Origin: a bacterium
GTDB lineage: Bacteria > Cyanobacteriota > Vampirovibrionia > Gastranaerophilales > Gastranaerophilaceae
NCBI GenBank assembly: GCA_017536545.1
Contig: JAFXHF010000007.1
Location: 1 to 64,000 of the forward strand
Direction of reading: 5' to 3'
Length of the DNA: 64,000 nt
The notes under the pieces were generated by a model. The model searched no databases. It had not been told where the DNA came from and saw only the letters and a program-made list of their open reading frames with translations. Position numbers and translations under genes: made by a program. Shown in pieces: positions 9,171 to 18,305 of this stretch; the stretch's first letter is position 1; every line of letters starts with the position of its first letter.

Positions 9171-9197
9171 AAAAGAGTCTTTTTTAAAGACTCTTTT
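9171..9197. terminator. Bidirectional terminator between a secreted-protein gene and tRNA-Val
   Basis: A perfect inverted repeat AAAAGAGTCTTT / AAAGACTCTTTT with a 3-base loop has T tracts on both strands. It ends just before the 3' end of the minus-strand tRNA. Confidence 0.9.
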
Positions 9198-9200
9198 TTA

Positions 9201-9276
9201 TGGTGGGTGTTGAGGGACTTGAACCCCCGACCCTCTCCTTGTAAGGGAGACGCTCTACCAACTGAGCTAAACACCC
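9201..9276 (-). tRNA. tRNA-Val (anticodon UAC)
   Basis: The minus strand folds as a full cloverleaf: acceptor GGGTGTT/AACACCC, D arm with AGCTCAGTTGGTAGAGC, anticodon stem TCTCC/GGAGA with loop CTTACAA (anticodon TAC), and T arm GGGGGTTCAAGTCCC. The 3' CCA is encoded, unlike the other two tRNA genes here. Confidence 0.95.
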
Positions 9277-9356
9277 AAAGAACTATTTAATTTTCAACTA
9301 GTGTGTATGGAGCTTATTGCCCCTTGCGATTAGTTTCCAGACTCTCCGCAAGATTT

Positions 9357-9385
9357 ATATTACCAAGAACAAATTTTATTGTCAA
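9357..9385 (-). promoter_or_regulatory. Strong sigma-70 promoter for tRNA-Val
   Basis: On the minus strand TTGACA (9380-9385) is followed by exactly 17 bases and TAATAT (9357-9362). Transcription would begin near 9350 and give a leader of about 75 bases before the tRNA, containing a hairpin-forming stretch at 9312-9350. Confidence 0.8.
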
Positions 9386-9467
9386 CACTTTTGTTGAAAC
9401 TTTTTTTTTAATTTTTCGTCATTGATTATAGTTGCGTTTAAAGGTAGTTGTGGAGGGAAATATAGGT

Positions 9468-10391
9468 ATGAATTTTGAACTTATTATGGATGATAAATTA
9501 AGTTTACCAATAATTGATGATGAGCATGATTCTGAAATTAAAGTTTTTAGTGCTATAGCACATGAAGATGACTTATTACAAACATATTTAAAAGAGATTG
9601 GCAAGGTGAAGCTTTTAAGACTAGATGAGGAAAAAGAATTAGGGCGACTTATTAAGGAACAGAATTCAGATATTGCAAAGCGAAAACTAATCCAAGCTAA
9701 TTTAAGACTAGTTGTCAGTATCGCTAAAAGGTACGTTGGTCAAGGGGTTTTATTTATGGATTTGGTTCAGGAAGGTTCTATTGGTTTAATTCGTGCCGCA
9801 GAGAAATTTGATTATTCTAAAAATTTCAAATTTTCGACCTACGCAACATGGTGGATTAAGCAATCAATAATTCGTGCCATTGCAAATAATTCAAAATCTA
9901 TCAGGATTCCTGTTCACATGGCAGATAAAATTCGTAAATATAAACGAGCTTTTATTCATTTGGCAAACGAATTTGGTCGTGAACCTTCAGAAGTTGAAAT
10001 TGCTGATTATCTGGGGTTATCAATTAGTAAATTACGACGAGTTAAACAATCAATTATGTTAGAGCCAATTAGTTTAGAAACTTTAGTTACAGAAGATTTA
10101 TGTCTTGGCGATTACATAGAAGATAAGTCTTGTAATTCTCCAGAGCATTCAACTAAGGAGCGTTTTTTGAAAGAGAGCTTACCAAAAGTTCTAGATGATC
10201 TTTCAGAAAGGGAAAGGATTGTTATTACTAATCGTTTCGGGTTGAATTCTTTAAAAGCTAAAACCTTAGCTCAGGTTGGAGAAATGCTTGGGTATTCAAA
10301 AGAAAGAATTAGGCAAATAGAAGAGGGGGCGATATACAAACTAAGAAACATGAAAAAATATGATCATTTAAAAGATTATGTTGAAGTTTAA
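9468..10391 (+). CDS. RNA polymerase sigma-70 family factor (group 1/2 type)
   Basis: 307 residues. Region 1.2 ([17 protein letters not shown]) is followed by regions 2.1-2.4 ([20 protein letters not shown], then [17 protein letters not shown]), region 3 with [11 protein letters not shown], and a region 4.2 helix-turn-helix, [29 protein letters not shown] before the ATG at 9468 fixes the start against an upstream TTG. It directs promoter recognition by RNA polymerase. It is shorter than most primary RpoD proteins, lacks a long region 1.1, and has a non-consensus [17 protein letters not shown] end, so it may be a secondary (group 2) factor; I cannot exclude that it is the housekeeping one. Confidence 0.88.
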   Translation: MNFELIMDDKLSLPIIDDEHDSEIKVFSAIAHEDDLLQTYLKEIGKVKLLRLDEEKELGRLIKEQNSDIAKRKLIQANLRLVVSIAKRYVGQGVLFMDLVQEGSIGLIRAAEKFDYSKNFKFSTYATWWIKQSIIRAIANNSKSIRIPVHMADKIRKYKRAFIHLANEFGREPSEVEIADYLGLSISKLRRVKQSIMLEPISLETLVTEDLCLGDYIEDKSCNSPEHSTKERFLKESLPKVLDDLSERERIVITNRFGLNSLKAKTLAQVGEMLGYSKERIRQIEEGAIYKLRNMKKYDHLKDYVEV

Positions 10392-10422
10392 ACACATCTT
10401 ATAGTTGTATTATTCATCATCA

Positions 10423-10457
10423 CAAAACCGAGGCTATGATTGTCAGCATCGGTTTTC
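10423..10457. terminator. Bidirectional terminator between the sigma factor gene and recN
   Basis: The stem AAAACCGA / TCGGTTTT has a loop of about 17 bases that holds extra GC pairing, and is followed by a T-rich run. The convergent recN gene ends immediately after it. Confidence 0.75.
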
Positions 10458-10461
10458 TTTT

Positions 10462-12117
10462 TTAATTTTGAGCAAGTAATGATTTTGCAAATTCAATTGA
10501 CTGCTCGTTAATTGTACCACCAGCAAGCTCTGCTAGAGCCTTAACTCGATTATCACCAGTTAGTACATAAACATCAACTTTAGTTTGGTCTTCTTGCGAC
10601 TTTCTTACGTAGAAGTGTTTATTGGCTTTTGATGCGATTATTGCTTGGTGAGTGATAACAATAATTTGATGAGATTTGCTTAATTCGACCATTTCATCTG
10701 CAACAGATTGCGTTGCTTTACCAGAAATGCCTGTGTCGATTTCATCAAAAATTACTGTATCAATTTCATCGTTCTGGGCGAAGATTGATTTTATAGCAAG
10801 CATTACGCGTGAAATTTCACCACCTGATGCTACTTTTGCTAAAGGTTTTAAGTCCTCGGATACGTTTGTAGAAATCATAAACTCCACATTATCAATACCG
10901 TTTGGTGATAATTCTTTTTCCATTATTCGAATTTCAAATCTTGCTTTTGGTAGTTCTAATACAGATAATTTATCCTGAATTTGTACAGATAAAACTTGTG
11001 CATAATTGTGTCTATGCTCACTAATTTGTTTTGCAATGCTGTATAGTTCATTTTTTGTTGTAAGGATTTCAGCTTCAAGTTTTTCAACATTCTGAGTTGA
11101 ATATTCAATAGTTGAAAGTTCTTCTGAAAATTGATTGTAGCTATTTAATACGGCCTCTAATGTTCCGCCATATTTACGTTTTAATTTGTCAAAAATAAAT
11201 AATCTTTCTTGAATTTCATCTAATCTTTGCGTATCGTTATCGAGATTTTGGCTATAATTTCTAAGAGAAGATGAAATGTCTTTAAGGTTTTCAATCACAT
11301 CAAGGAATTGGCTATTGATGTCTTCTAGTTTTGGATCGTAGCTAGAGGCTTTAGATATATCAACTTTAATTTTGGATAATCCTTCTAAAATAGAACCATC
11401 GTCACCGTTAATAGCCCAGTATGACCCGCCTGTAAGTTCTTTTAATTTCTCGGCATTAGTCAGAATCTCTAATTCTTGTTCAAGTTCAGTATCCTCGTTT
11501 ATTCCCTGAATATCTGCTTCTTCAATTTCATTAATCTGGAATTTTAGGAAATCTATTTGAGATTCTGTTGTATTTGCAGAATTCTTGGCATTCTCAAGTT
11601 GTCTTATTAATTCTTGGTAGTGAGTAAATTTTACTCTGTACTCATCTATAGTTTTACCATAGTAGTCTTTGCCGTAAGAATCAAGCAAGTTTATGTGATA
11701 TTGAGGTTGTAAGAATGTATAAGTTTGGTGTTGGGAATGAATATCAACAAACAATGTTCTCAAATTTCTAAGTAATTCTTGATTAACTAAAGTCCCATTA
11801 ATCCTTGAACGAACAGCGTTTTGAGTGATTTCTTTTGTTATTACAACTTCTGAACCCCAATTATCAATGCCATTTTCTTCAAAAATCTTTGATAAGTCGT
11901 GTTTGGTGTTTTCTAGAGTTATTTCTATAGTTGCCTTATCGCATCCAGTTTTGATAACTTCTTTAGATACACGAGAAGAAAAAACTAAATCGATTGCATT
12001 TAGGATGATACTTTTACCCGCACCTGTTTCCCCTGTGATAATGTTTAATTGATTGTCAAGGTTTGCACAGAGTTCATCAATAAGTATGTAATCTTTTAGT
12101 TTTATTTGCTTTATCAT
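10462..12117 (-). CDS. recN: DNA repair protein RecN
   Basis: 551 residues, the usual RecN length. Walker A GETGAGKSIILNA near residues 30-42, a long coiled-coil middle, the ABC signature VASGGEISRVMLA near 425 and Walker B DTVIFDEIDTGISG near 450 give the SMC-like head and arm layout. RecN gathers broken DNA ends during recombinational repair in the cytoplasm. It starts 9 bases after the SEC-C protein gene on the same strand, so the two probably share a message. The ribosome site before the ATG is weak. Confidence 0.95.
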   Translation of the reverse strand: MIKQIKLKDYILIDELCANLDNQLNIITGETGAGKSIILNAIDLVFSSRVSKEVIKTGCDKATIEITLENTKHDLSKIFEENGIDNWGSEVVITKEITQNAVRSRINGTLVNQELLRNLRTLFVDIHSQHQTYTFLQPQYHINLLDSYGKDYYGKTIDEYRVKFTHYQELIRQLENAKNSANTTESQIDFLKFQINEIEEADIQGINEDTELEQELEILTNAEKLKELTGGSYWAINGDDGSILEGLSKIKVDISKASSYDPKLEDINSQFLDVIENLKDISSSLRNYSQNLDNDTQRLDEIQERLFIFDKLKRKYGGTLEAVLNSYNQFSEELSTIEYSTQNVEKLEAEILTTKNELYSIAKQISEHRHNYAQVLSVQIQDKLSVLELPKARFEIRIMEKELSPNGIDNVEFMISTNVSEDLKPLAKVASGGEISRVMLAIKSIFAQNDEIDTVIFDEIDTGISGKATQSVADEMVELSKSHQIIVITHQAIIASKANKHFYVRKSQEDQTKVDVYVLTGDNRVKALAELAGGTINEQSIEFAKSLLAQN

Positions 12118-12126
12118 AGTTGTATC

Positions 12127-13419
12127 TTACACAGTGGCTCCACAGCACTTTTTGAATTTTTTACCGCTACCACAAGGACAAGGATCATTTCTACCAATCT
12201 TTTGTGTTGTATCGATTTGAGGTTTGTTTTCATTGTCTTCGATAATACCTAAAGTGCTTGAAAATGCATTAGAACGGTACAATACAGTTGTTGAAGAAAT
12301 AATTTTGTTGTTCACATATCTGCGTTTGTATGTCTTTAACAAATCGTCAATAGTGTAGTTTTTTGCAAGTACTGCGTTTACGATTTCCATAAAGTTTTTA
12401 TGTTTGTTAGCAACCATTTTAATTAAGTTTGCAGAGAATTTGTCGTTGTGTAGGAAGTATTTGATACACGCATCATAATTTTCGATGGTTGTGTAGTCTT
12501 TTACTTCAAAGATTTTGTTGAAAGTTCCATAAAACGGAATTGCATATAAACCTAATTCTTCATCATAAATAATACCAACATCGTAAGTTTCTTTATGAGA
12601 AGAGAATCCGCCTAAAGAGTTTTCCAAGAAGTTATCATATGAATTGTTAAATTCACTAACATCAAAAAATTTGTATTCTTCAGGTTCAACGATTAGTTCT
12701 TTAAATTCAGTTTTAGTGCCTTCTTCAGCATAATCATTAAATATTCCGATTATATCATCAGCGTATTTGTTTGTTGTGATAATTTCAGTTGTGCCAAAGA
12801 ATTCTGTGAATTTTTTGTAAATTTCAGCTACATCGTCTTCAACTTCTTTTTGTTTTTCTGGGTTATCAAGATAAACAAGTTCTGGGTTTTGGATAATTTT
12901 TGCAACTGCAAATCTGTATGCATCATCTTTTTTAGTTGCAGGTAAAACCCCAGATATTTCTAACAAGTAATAATCGCCATTAATATTTACAATTCTTGCA
13001 ATAATATAATCGCCAGAGCCAAGTCCTCTGAATGTTGTCATTTTCATTAGTGAAACAATCATGTACTTGCGTTCATTAACGATATTATAAAGTTCAAAAC
13101 CTGTTTTTGTAACTTTTTTGATTTCAAAAACTGAAGATATAGACTCATCAATTGCAGTAACAACTGCTTTTGTGTCTTTATCTAGTCCTTTTGTGTTTTC
13201 TAAATAAAGTTGAGGAATACTTTTTAGATCTTCTCCAAGATTACGTTCAAGAATATAGCTAAAGCACGCAGTTTGTAGAGGAACTCCAGTTTTTGTTGTA
13301 GCTCCGATTGTTCTCAAATATTCATTAAAATCTGTTTTTATATCTTCATTGGTTTGGATAAATTCTGCGATATTTTTTATTACGCCATTGATACTATCCA
13401 TGCGTTCTTGTATATTCAT
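12127..13419 (-). CDS. SEC-C zinc-motif protein of unknown function
   Basis: 430 residues. The only recognisable part is the C-terminal SEC-C zinc motif, [16 protein letters not shown] (about 410-426), found at the end of SecA and many unrelated proteins, where it binds zinc and helps protein contacts. The rest is acidic, soluble and unrecognised, with no signal peptide. AGGGGAGAAA precedes the ATG. Its immediate neighbour recN suggests a shared transcript, not necessarily a shared function. Confidence 0.75.
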   Translation of the reverse strand: MNIQERMDSINGVIKNIAEFIQTNEDIKTDFNEYLRTIGATTKTGVPLQTACFSYILERNLGEDLKSIPQLYLENTKGLDKDTKAVVTAIDESISSVFEIKKVTKTGFELYNIVNERKYMIVSLMKMTTFRGLGSGDYIIARIVNINGDYYLLEISGVLPATKKDDAYRFAVAKIIQNPELVYLDNPEKQKEVEDDVAEIYKKFTEFFGTTEIITTNKYADDIIGIFNDYAEEGTKTEFKELIVEPEEYKFFDVSEFNNSYDNFLENSLGGFSSHKETYDVGIIYDEELGLYAIPFYGTFNKIFEVKDYTTIENYDACIKYFLHNDKFSANLIKMVANKHKNFMEIVNAVLAKNYTIDDLLKTYKRRYVNNKIISSTTVLYRSNAFSSTLGIIEDNENKPQIDTTQKIGRNDPCPCGSGKKFKKCCGATV

Positions 13420-13517
13420 TGTTTCTCCCCTTATCTGAAATTACTTTTTAAGAATATAATATTTCTCAAATTTTCTCAATATATTAAGATTTTATTGGTT
13501 AATTTGAGTTCTTTCTA

Positions 13518-14015
13518 TTAGTCAGTTAGTTTAAAATCGCCGTTTTTCTTAATGTGTTCAACAAGTCCACCATCTTCTAATAGCTTTATCATAACAGGTG
13601 GAAGAGGCTCAATTTGAATAATAGAGCCGTTTGTAAGGTTTGTTATAACACCTTTTTCAATATCTAGTTCTAATTCATCGCCATCATCAATTGAGTCAGT
13701 GTCACATTCAATAGCTAAAAGACCAATATTAATAGCATTTCTATAAAAAATTCTTGCGAAAGATTTAGCTAAAACAGCACCAACACCTGCTATTTTCATA
13801 ATTAACGGTGCATGTTCTCTCGATGAACCAAGTCCAAAGTTAGAACCAGCAACTACGAAATCACCTTTTTTCATTCTTGAGGCAAAAGTTTCGTCTGCAT
13901 CTTCTAGTACGTGTTTTGCGAATTCAGGTAAGTTTGAACGTAAGTGGTACAATCTACCTGGTGCAATGTGATCTGTTGAAATGTCATCTCCGAATTTGAA
14001 TGCTGTTCCCTTCAT
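13518..14015 (-). CDS. leuD: 3-isopropylmalate dehydratase small subunit
   Basis: 165 residues, the size of the short LeuD/HacB-type swivel subunit. Motifs include KFGDDISTDHIAPGR at 7-21 and GSNFGLGSSREHAP at about 57-70, which carries the substrate-selecting loop. With LeuC it isomerises 2- and 3-isopropylmalate in leucine synthesis. AAGGAGAGA before the ATG fixes the start. leuC is not adjacent, which is unusual because the two are normally paired. A homoaconitase or related methylmalate-type small subunit is possible given the subfamily. Confidence 0.85.
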   Translation of the reverse strand: MKGTAFKFGDDISTDHIAPGRLYHLRSNLPEFAKHVLEDADETFASRMKKGDFVVAGSNFGLGSSREHAPLIMKIAGVGAVLAKSFARIFYRNAINIGLLAIECDTDSIDDGDELELDIEKGVITNLTNGSIIQIEPLPPVMIKLLEDGGLVEHIKKNGDFKLTD

Positions 14016-14086
14016 GTATCTCTCCTTTTTTCTATATACTACCGCAAAAACAAAAAGTATGCTATAATATTATTAAAGGCGGTTAT

Positions 14087-14713
14087 ATGTATTTTCATCG
14101 AAAGTGTAAAATAACATTTATTTGTCACGGGGCAACAATATACTCTGAAGAGGGTAGATTCTCTGATGCTGAGAATTATCCACCACTATCTGAACTTGGT
14201 GTTGAGGAAATGGAAACTTTGTCTAAGTATTTAAAATCTCGTGGTGTAAAAAATGATGTAATATACACTTCTCCATCTATACGTACAATTCAATCGGCAA
14301 TGATGGTTGCAAAAGTTTTTAAAAAAGAATATGTTATTCTTGACGATTTGAAGACTAGAGCTTGTGGCGAATGGAATGGCAAAACTTTTGGTCAAATACT
14401 AAAACAGTATCCTAATGGCTTTGCAAAAGTTCTTGCAGAACCAGATAAAAAACTTATGCCAAATTCTGAAAGTACAGTCGAATTTATTAAGCGTATAAAA
14501 GTTGTTATAGATGATTTAGTTGCAAAGAATATTGGAAATAGAATTATAGTTGTTACTCATCCTGATGTTATTCAGGCTGCTATTTGTGCAGCTTTGGATT
14601 TGCCTGCCGACAAAATACTAAATATTTTTGTCAGAACGGGTAGTGCAACACAAATAAGTTATTTTGATAATTGGGCTAGTTTGGTATATTCAGATTATGT
14701 GCCTCTAGGATAA
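14087..14713 (+). CDS. Histidine phosphatase superfamily protein with altered catalytic motif
   Basis: 208 residues with the phosphoglycerate-mutase-like fold signatures: ITFICHGATIYSEEGRF at the N-terminus, YTSPSIRTIQSA (the SPxxRxxQTA equivalent) and a late VVTHPDVIQAAI. The canonical LVRHGxT becomes FICHGAT, so Cys13 replaces the conserved active-site Arg beside nucleophile His14; the second His is followed by Pro-Asp rather than Gly. The ATG at 14087 has AAAGGCGG upstream and TATAAT at 14063-14068. Relatives act on small phosphorylated molecules such as alpha-ribazole phosphate or phosphoglycerate. Activity here is uncertain. Confidence 0.8.
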   Translation: MYFHRKCKITFICHGATIYSEEGRFSDAENYPPLSELGVEEMETLSKYLKSRGVKNDVIYTSPSIRTIQSAMMVAKVFKKEYVILDDLKTRACGEWNGKTFGQILKQYPNGFAKVLAEPDKKLMPNSESTVEFIKRIKVVIDDLVAKNIGNRIIVVTHPDVIQAAICAALDLPADKILNIFVRTGSATQISYFDNWASLVYSDYVPLG

Positions 14714-14728
14714 TACGAAAGGTGGATT

Positions 14729-15490
14729 ATGATAAGAGACGGATTAAAATTTGCTGGTTTTACACTTGCTGAGGTGTTGATTACTCTAGGTATTATTGGT
14801 GTTGTAGCCGCAATGACTATACCAAATTTAATGGCTAATGTTAATGGGCATAAATTTCGTTCTCAGTTTAAGAAATCTTTATCAACCGTAAACCAAGCAG
14901 TAAGATTGAATGTTGCAAATTATGATTACAACTTCGCTTCTGTTAATACAAATTGTGTTAATGCAGGTAAAGATCATCCAGAGGTTACAATGTCTATCTG
15001 TGCCTTGTTTAATGGTTCTTTAACTGGTTATACAATATCTGATTACACAAAATTAAAAGATCCTAAAGGTAATTTGTACTACCAACAGTTATATAGTAAA
15101 GGTACAACAAGTGACACTCTTATTAAAGAACAAGGTGTGAACTTGTATTATTATCAAATGGCAGATGGTGCATTATTTGCATTCCATGCTCCGTTTAATT
15201 ACACAACAAGTACTGCTTGCACGCTCGGTAACAGAAGTTTCGTCGCAGCAATGGCAGATGCTAATTTCCAAAAATACTGTATAGCTTGGCTTGATGTTAA
15301 TGGCGTATCTTTACCAAATAGAGAAACTAGATGTTCTGATGGAAAGTCACATTCAAAAGATGTGGATCACAAATGTATTGTTCCTAATAGTGTTAAATAT
15401 ATGGGTGATGTTTTCCCAATCGCACTTTATGACGATACTGCTGCTCCAGCTTCAGCTGCAGCAAGATACGTTTTAACTACTGCAAAGTAA
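14729..15490 (+). CDS. Prepilin-like protein
   Basis: 253 residues. The leader MIRDGLKFAG is cut before FTLAEVLITLGIIGVVAAM, giving mature Phe1 and Glu5 and the hydrophobic assembly helix. This N-terminus is the lineage-typical form seen again at 39338. The external domain has several cysteines and repeated short motifs around SFVAAMADANFQKYC and WLDVNGVSLPN. AAAGGTGG precedes the ATG. It lies 15 bases after the phosphatase gene and may share its message. It ends one base short of the convergent radical SAM gene with no terminator between them. Confidence 0.82.
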   Translation: MIRDGLKFAGFTLAEVLITLGIIGVVAAMTIPNLMANVNGHKFRSQFKKSLSTVNQAVRLNVANYDYNFASVNTNCVNAGKDHPEVTMSICALFNGSLTGYTISDYTKLKDPKGNLYYQQLYSKGTTSDTLIKEQGVNLYYYQMADGALFAFHAPFNYTTSTACTLGNRSFVAAMADANFQKYCIAWLDVNGVSLPNRETRCSDGKSHSKDVDHKCIVPNSVKYMGDVFPIALYDDTAAPASAAARYVLTTAK

Positions 15491-15491
15491 T

Positions 15492-17024
15492 TTATTGTGA
15501 CACAAGTCGTTTAGATTCTTCAATTAGGAACTCTTTGCCTGGCTTTATTTCTACAAAGTCCCAAGGTAATGGTTTTTCGTATGGATAATTTTCGGTAGCA
15601 TAATAGTCAGTGTTTATTTTCATTTCTTTTGCCACTTTTTTAAATGCCCCAAGTTTTCCACCTTGTTTGTATACTTCTATTACGTAGTCTGTAAGATTAT
15701 CATCCCCTCGTGATAGCAATGCTTGGTAATAATCCCATTTTGCACTAGAAATGCTTATTTGTATTCCAAGTTTGTGGAGTTCTTTTTTTAGATAGTTAGA
15801 TTTTTTTTCTAGGGATTTTTCATCTTCTCTTCCAAACCATTGGAAAGGCGTGTTAGCTTTTGGTACAAATGTTGAAAATCCGAAATTGATATCGAATCCT
15901 TTGTATTTTTGTTTAATTCGTTTTGATAAGTTTACAATTTCTTCTATATCTTCTTGGGTTTCTGTTGGAAGCCCAATCATACCGTAGAATTTTATTCCTT
16001 TTAATCCACAAGCTCTTGCAACATCTATTGCGTTGTAGATTTGGTCTTCTGTTAAGTTTTTGTTGATTACTTTGCGTAAACGTTCGCTACCAGCTTCGAT
16101 TGCAAGTGTTAAGTTCTTTTGTCCTGCTTTAACTAGTGTATTAACAATTTCTGGGACAAAAGAGTCAACTCTTAAAGATGATACGCTCATATCAATTTCT
16201 TGCCCTGCATCGATTTTTTGTTCAATATACTTACAAATGTCTTTGAATTTTGGATGAGCAGTGATTTGTGCACCTAAAAGTGCGATTTTATTAGTGTGTT
16301 TTAATCCTAGTTCAATTGTTTCAATTATTTTATCGTAATCAACAAATCTTATTGGTAAGTTCAAATATGATGCCAAGCAGAACCCACAACGGTTTGCACA
16401 TCCTCTTTCAACTTCAAGAATGAAAGTGTTTTGGAAAAATGCACTATCACTTATTATCGGGGTATAAATACATTCAGTAAGTTTTTTTGTAAATTTGGTT
16501 ACTTTTTTAGTAATTGTTGGAACATATACCCCTTCCATCTTGCTTAGCTCTAATAAAATTTCTGATTTAGGTTTATCTTTAAGTTGATGGCATAATTTTG
16601 TAGCCTCTAAATTTACTTCTTCGCCATCTCCAATGACCATAAAGTCAAAAATTTCTTTATATGGTTCAGGATTTGAGCTTATAACTGGACCGCCAGCAAA
16701 GATTATTGGGTCATCTTCATTTCTGTCTTTTGCTTTGAGAGCGAACTTATTCCATTCTAAGAATTTGAAAATTGCCATAAAATCCATATCAAAAGTGAAA
16801 GACATCGCAATTGCATTGATTTTATCTCGCATAATTCTTGTAGTTTTTGTGTCAGAGTATACTCGTTCAATATCTATACCGTCGAGTATATCTATTGCTC
16901 TATACAACCATAAGTATCCTAAAGACGACATTGCAAAAGACTCTGGTCCTGGGAAAAAGAACCACATGTTAAAATCGTAATCTTTTTTTATCGGTCTATC
17001 GTATAAAAATGTTTCGTTACTCAA
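15492..17024 (-). CDS. B12-binding-type radical SAM protein
   Basis: 510 residues. An N-terminal cobalamin-type Rossmann region contains IIFAGGPVISSNPEPYKEIF and MVIGDGEEV (about 107-136); the radical SAM cluster CANRCGFC places ligands at Cys209, Cys213 and Cys216. The family is the one described as TIGR03960-like and is a paralogue of the first half of the protein at 41918-44458. Such enzymes methylate or rearrange unknown substrates; no DUF2344 domain is present here. The start is a TTG that overlaps the AI-2E exporter gene by 8 bases, so they form one operon. Confidence 0.82.
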   Translation of the reverse strand: MSNETFLYDRPIKKDYDFNMWFFFPGPESFAMSSLGYLWLYRAIDILDGIDIERVYSDTKTTRIMRDKINAIAMSFTFDMDFMAIFKFLEWNKFALKAKDRNEDDPIIFAGGPVISSNPEPYKEIFDFMVIGDGEEVNLEATKLCHQLKDKPKSEILLELSKMEGVYVPTITKKVTKFTKKLTECIYTPIISDSAFFQNTFILEVERGCANRCGFCLASYLNLPIRFVDYDKIIETIELGLKHTNKIALLGAQITAHPKFKDICKYIEQKIDAGQEIDMSVSSLRVDSFVPEIVNTLVKAGQKNLTLAIEAGSERLRKVINKNLTEDQIYNAIDVARACGLKGIKFYGMIGLPTETQEDIEEIVNLSKRIKQKYKGFDINFGFSTFVPKANTPFQWFGREDEKSLEKKSNYLKKELHKLGIQISISSAKWDYYQALLSRGDDNLTDYVIEVYKQGGKLGAFKKVAKEMKINTDYYATENYPYEKPLPWDFVEIKPGKEFLIEESKRLVSQ

Positions 17025-18060
17025 CGTCGTTACCTGTTTCTTTTTCGTTTATCGGAGTTAAATATAATTCATCGACAAGAACGCATATTGTTGCGGCAAT
17101 TGCAGGTGATAGGATTACGCCCCATACCCCCAAAAATTCTTCGGCAACAAAAATTGCTACCATAATGTTAATTGGGTGTAATTTCATAAATTTACCAAAT
17201 AAAAATGGTCGAATTACATAGTTTGAAATCTGTTGGATAGCAATAAATATAATTATAGCAAGTGTGATTTTTGTCCAACCAAGTGGGAATGCTATAGCTG
17301 CAAGAACGGCAATTGCAATTGCAGGTCCTAAAAGTGGAATGATTTCACAGATACCAGCGATTAAACCTAATAAAATCGGGTAATCAATTCCTAAAATTGC
17401 AACTTCCAATGTTACCATTACACCAACAGTAATCATTGATAAAACTTGTGCTCTTACGTAATTACCAACTCTAGATGTGATGTTATACAAGATAAGTCCT
17501 GCTTTATCTTTTAAATCAGGTGGGAAAAACTCTAGGAATTTGTTTCTTAGGTAACCTTTGTCAACAAGTATATAGTATATAAACATTGTTAATGCTAGTG
17601 TTATAAAGATTGTCTGTCCAACTGTTACTGTGATGTTTAAACCTTGGTTAAATATATTATGAGCGATATTTGTTGTCGCATTTGTAATGTTATCCATTGG
17701 GATTAAGTCAGATAATGTTCTGCCGTAAAGTTTTGTGCTGGTTACAAACTTGTACAATGTCAATGCTTTTTCAGGCATTAAAGATATAAATAATTCAACC
17801 TCTTTGTAACACATAACAAGTATAGGTAGAATTAAAGCAAATAGTGCGGTTACTGATGTGAGTACTACAATTGATGCTGCAATTGCTCTGTTTTTTATTT
17901 TTTCTTGTAACCTATTTACGAATGGATTTAATGCTGCCGCAAAAACAAATGAGGCGAATAGTACCATAAGTAATCCTGAAACTTTTGGACTAAATACTAA
18001 AACTATTATTAATAATGCTGCAAAAATTAATGTTTTTGGGTTGATATATTTTTTTAACAT
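17017..18060 (-). CDS. AI-2E family transporter (PerM/TqsA-like)
   Basis: 347 residues with about seven to eight hydrophobic helices: paired N-terminal segments, a hydrophilic middle with VGQTIFITLALTMFIYYIL, and the conserved late part IPLLGPAIAIAVLAAIAFPLG followed by NYVIRPFLFGKFMKLHPI, which is diagnostic of the family. Members export small molecules, the AI-2 signal in one case, or act in sodium-proton exchange in others; the substrate here is unknown. AAGGGAA before the ATG supports the start. It heads an operon with the radical SAM gene. Confidence 0.9.
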   Translation of the reverse strand: MLKKYINPKTLIFAALLIIVLVFSPKVSGLLMVLFASFVFAAALNPFVNRLQEKIKNRAIAASIVVLTSVTALFALILPILVMCYKEVELFISLMPEKALTLYKFVTSTKLYGRTLSDLIPMDNITNATTNIAHNIFNQGLNITVTVGQTIFITLALTMFIYYILVDKGYLRNKFLEFFPPDLKDKAGLILYNITSRVGNYVRAQVLSMITVGVMVTLEVAILGIDYPILLGLIAGICEIIPLLGPAIAIAVLAAIAFPLGWTKITLAIIIFIAIQQISNYVIRPFLFGKFMKLHPINIMVAIFVAEEFLGVWGVILSPAIAATICVLVDELYLTPINEKETGNDVE

Positions 18061-18200
18061 GACACAAATTCCCTTAATATATATGTTTAAAACTCCTCAA
18101 ATGATACAAAAAAAGTACAAAATTATCAAGTCTCTATACAGTGTTAAATATCACAGTATATACTAGTTTTAGGGGTGAGTATATATTATGATATAAACTG

Positions 18201-18221
18201 CAATTGTAACATTTCTTAACA
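18201..18221 (+). promoter_or_regulatory. Shared upstream element CAATTGTAACA-n3-CTTAACA
   Basis: The element sits 105 bases before the ATG of the coiled-coil gene. Nearly the same sequence with a 4-base gap lies at 24400-24421, 111 bases before the 716-aa gene. The downstream -10-like sequence is 58 and 59 bases away in the two copies. This suggests a common activator site, but AT-rich chance matches are possible. Confidence 0.4.
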
Positions 18222-18305
18222 TGTTGGAAACAAAAAGGCAATTCTCTAATTAACAAATACTTTATATAAATACGAGGACACTTTTACAACACAAGGATTA
18301 CTACA

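Noticed and set aside
9312-9350. Calling a functional glycine riboswitch
   Set aside because: The second conserved half (AGG...GGACAGAG) is missing and the downstream gene is a tRNA, so I list only the similarity.
13518-14015. leuD as a broken gene because leuC is missing
   Set aside because: The protein is full length for the short subunit type and has an intact ribosome site and substrate loop; leuC may be elsewhere.
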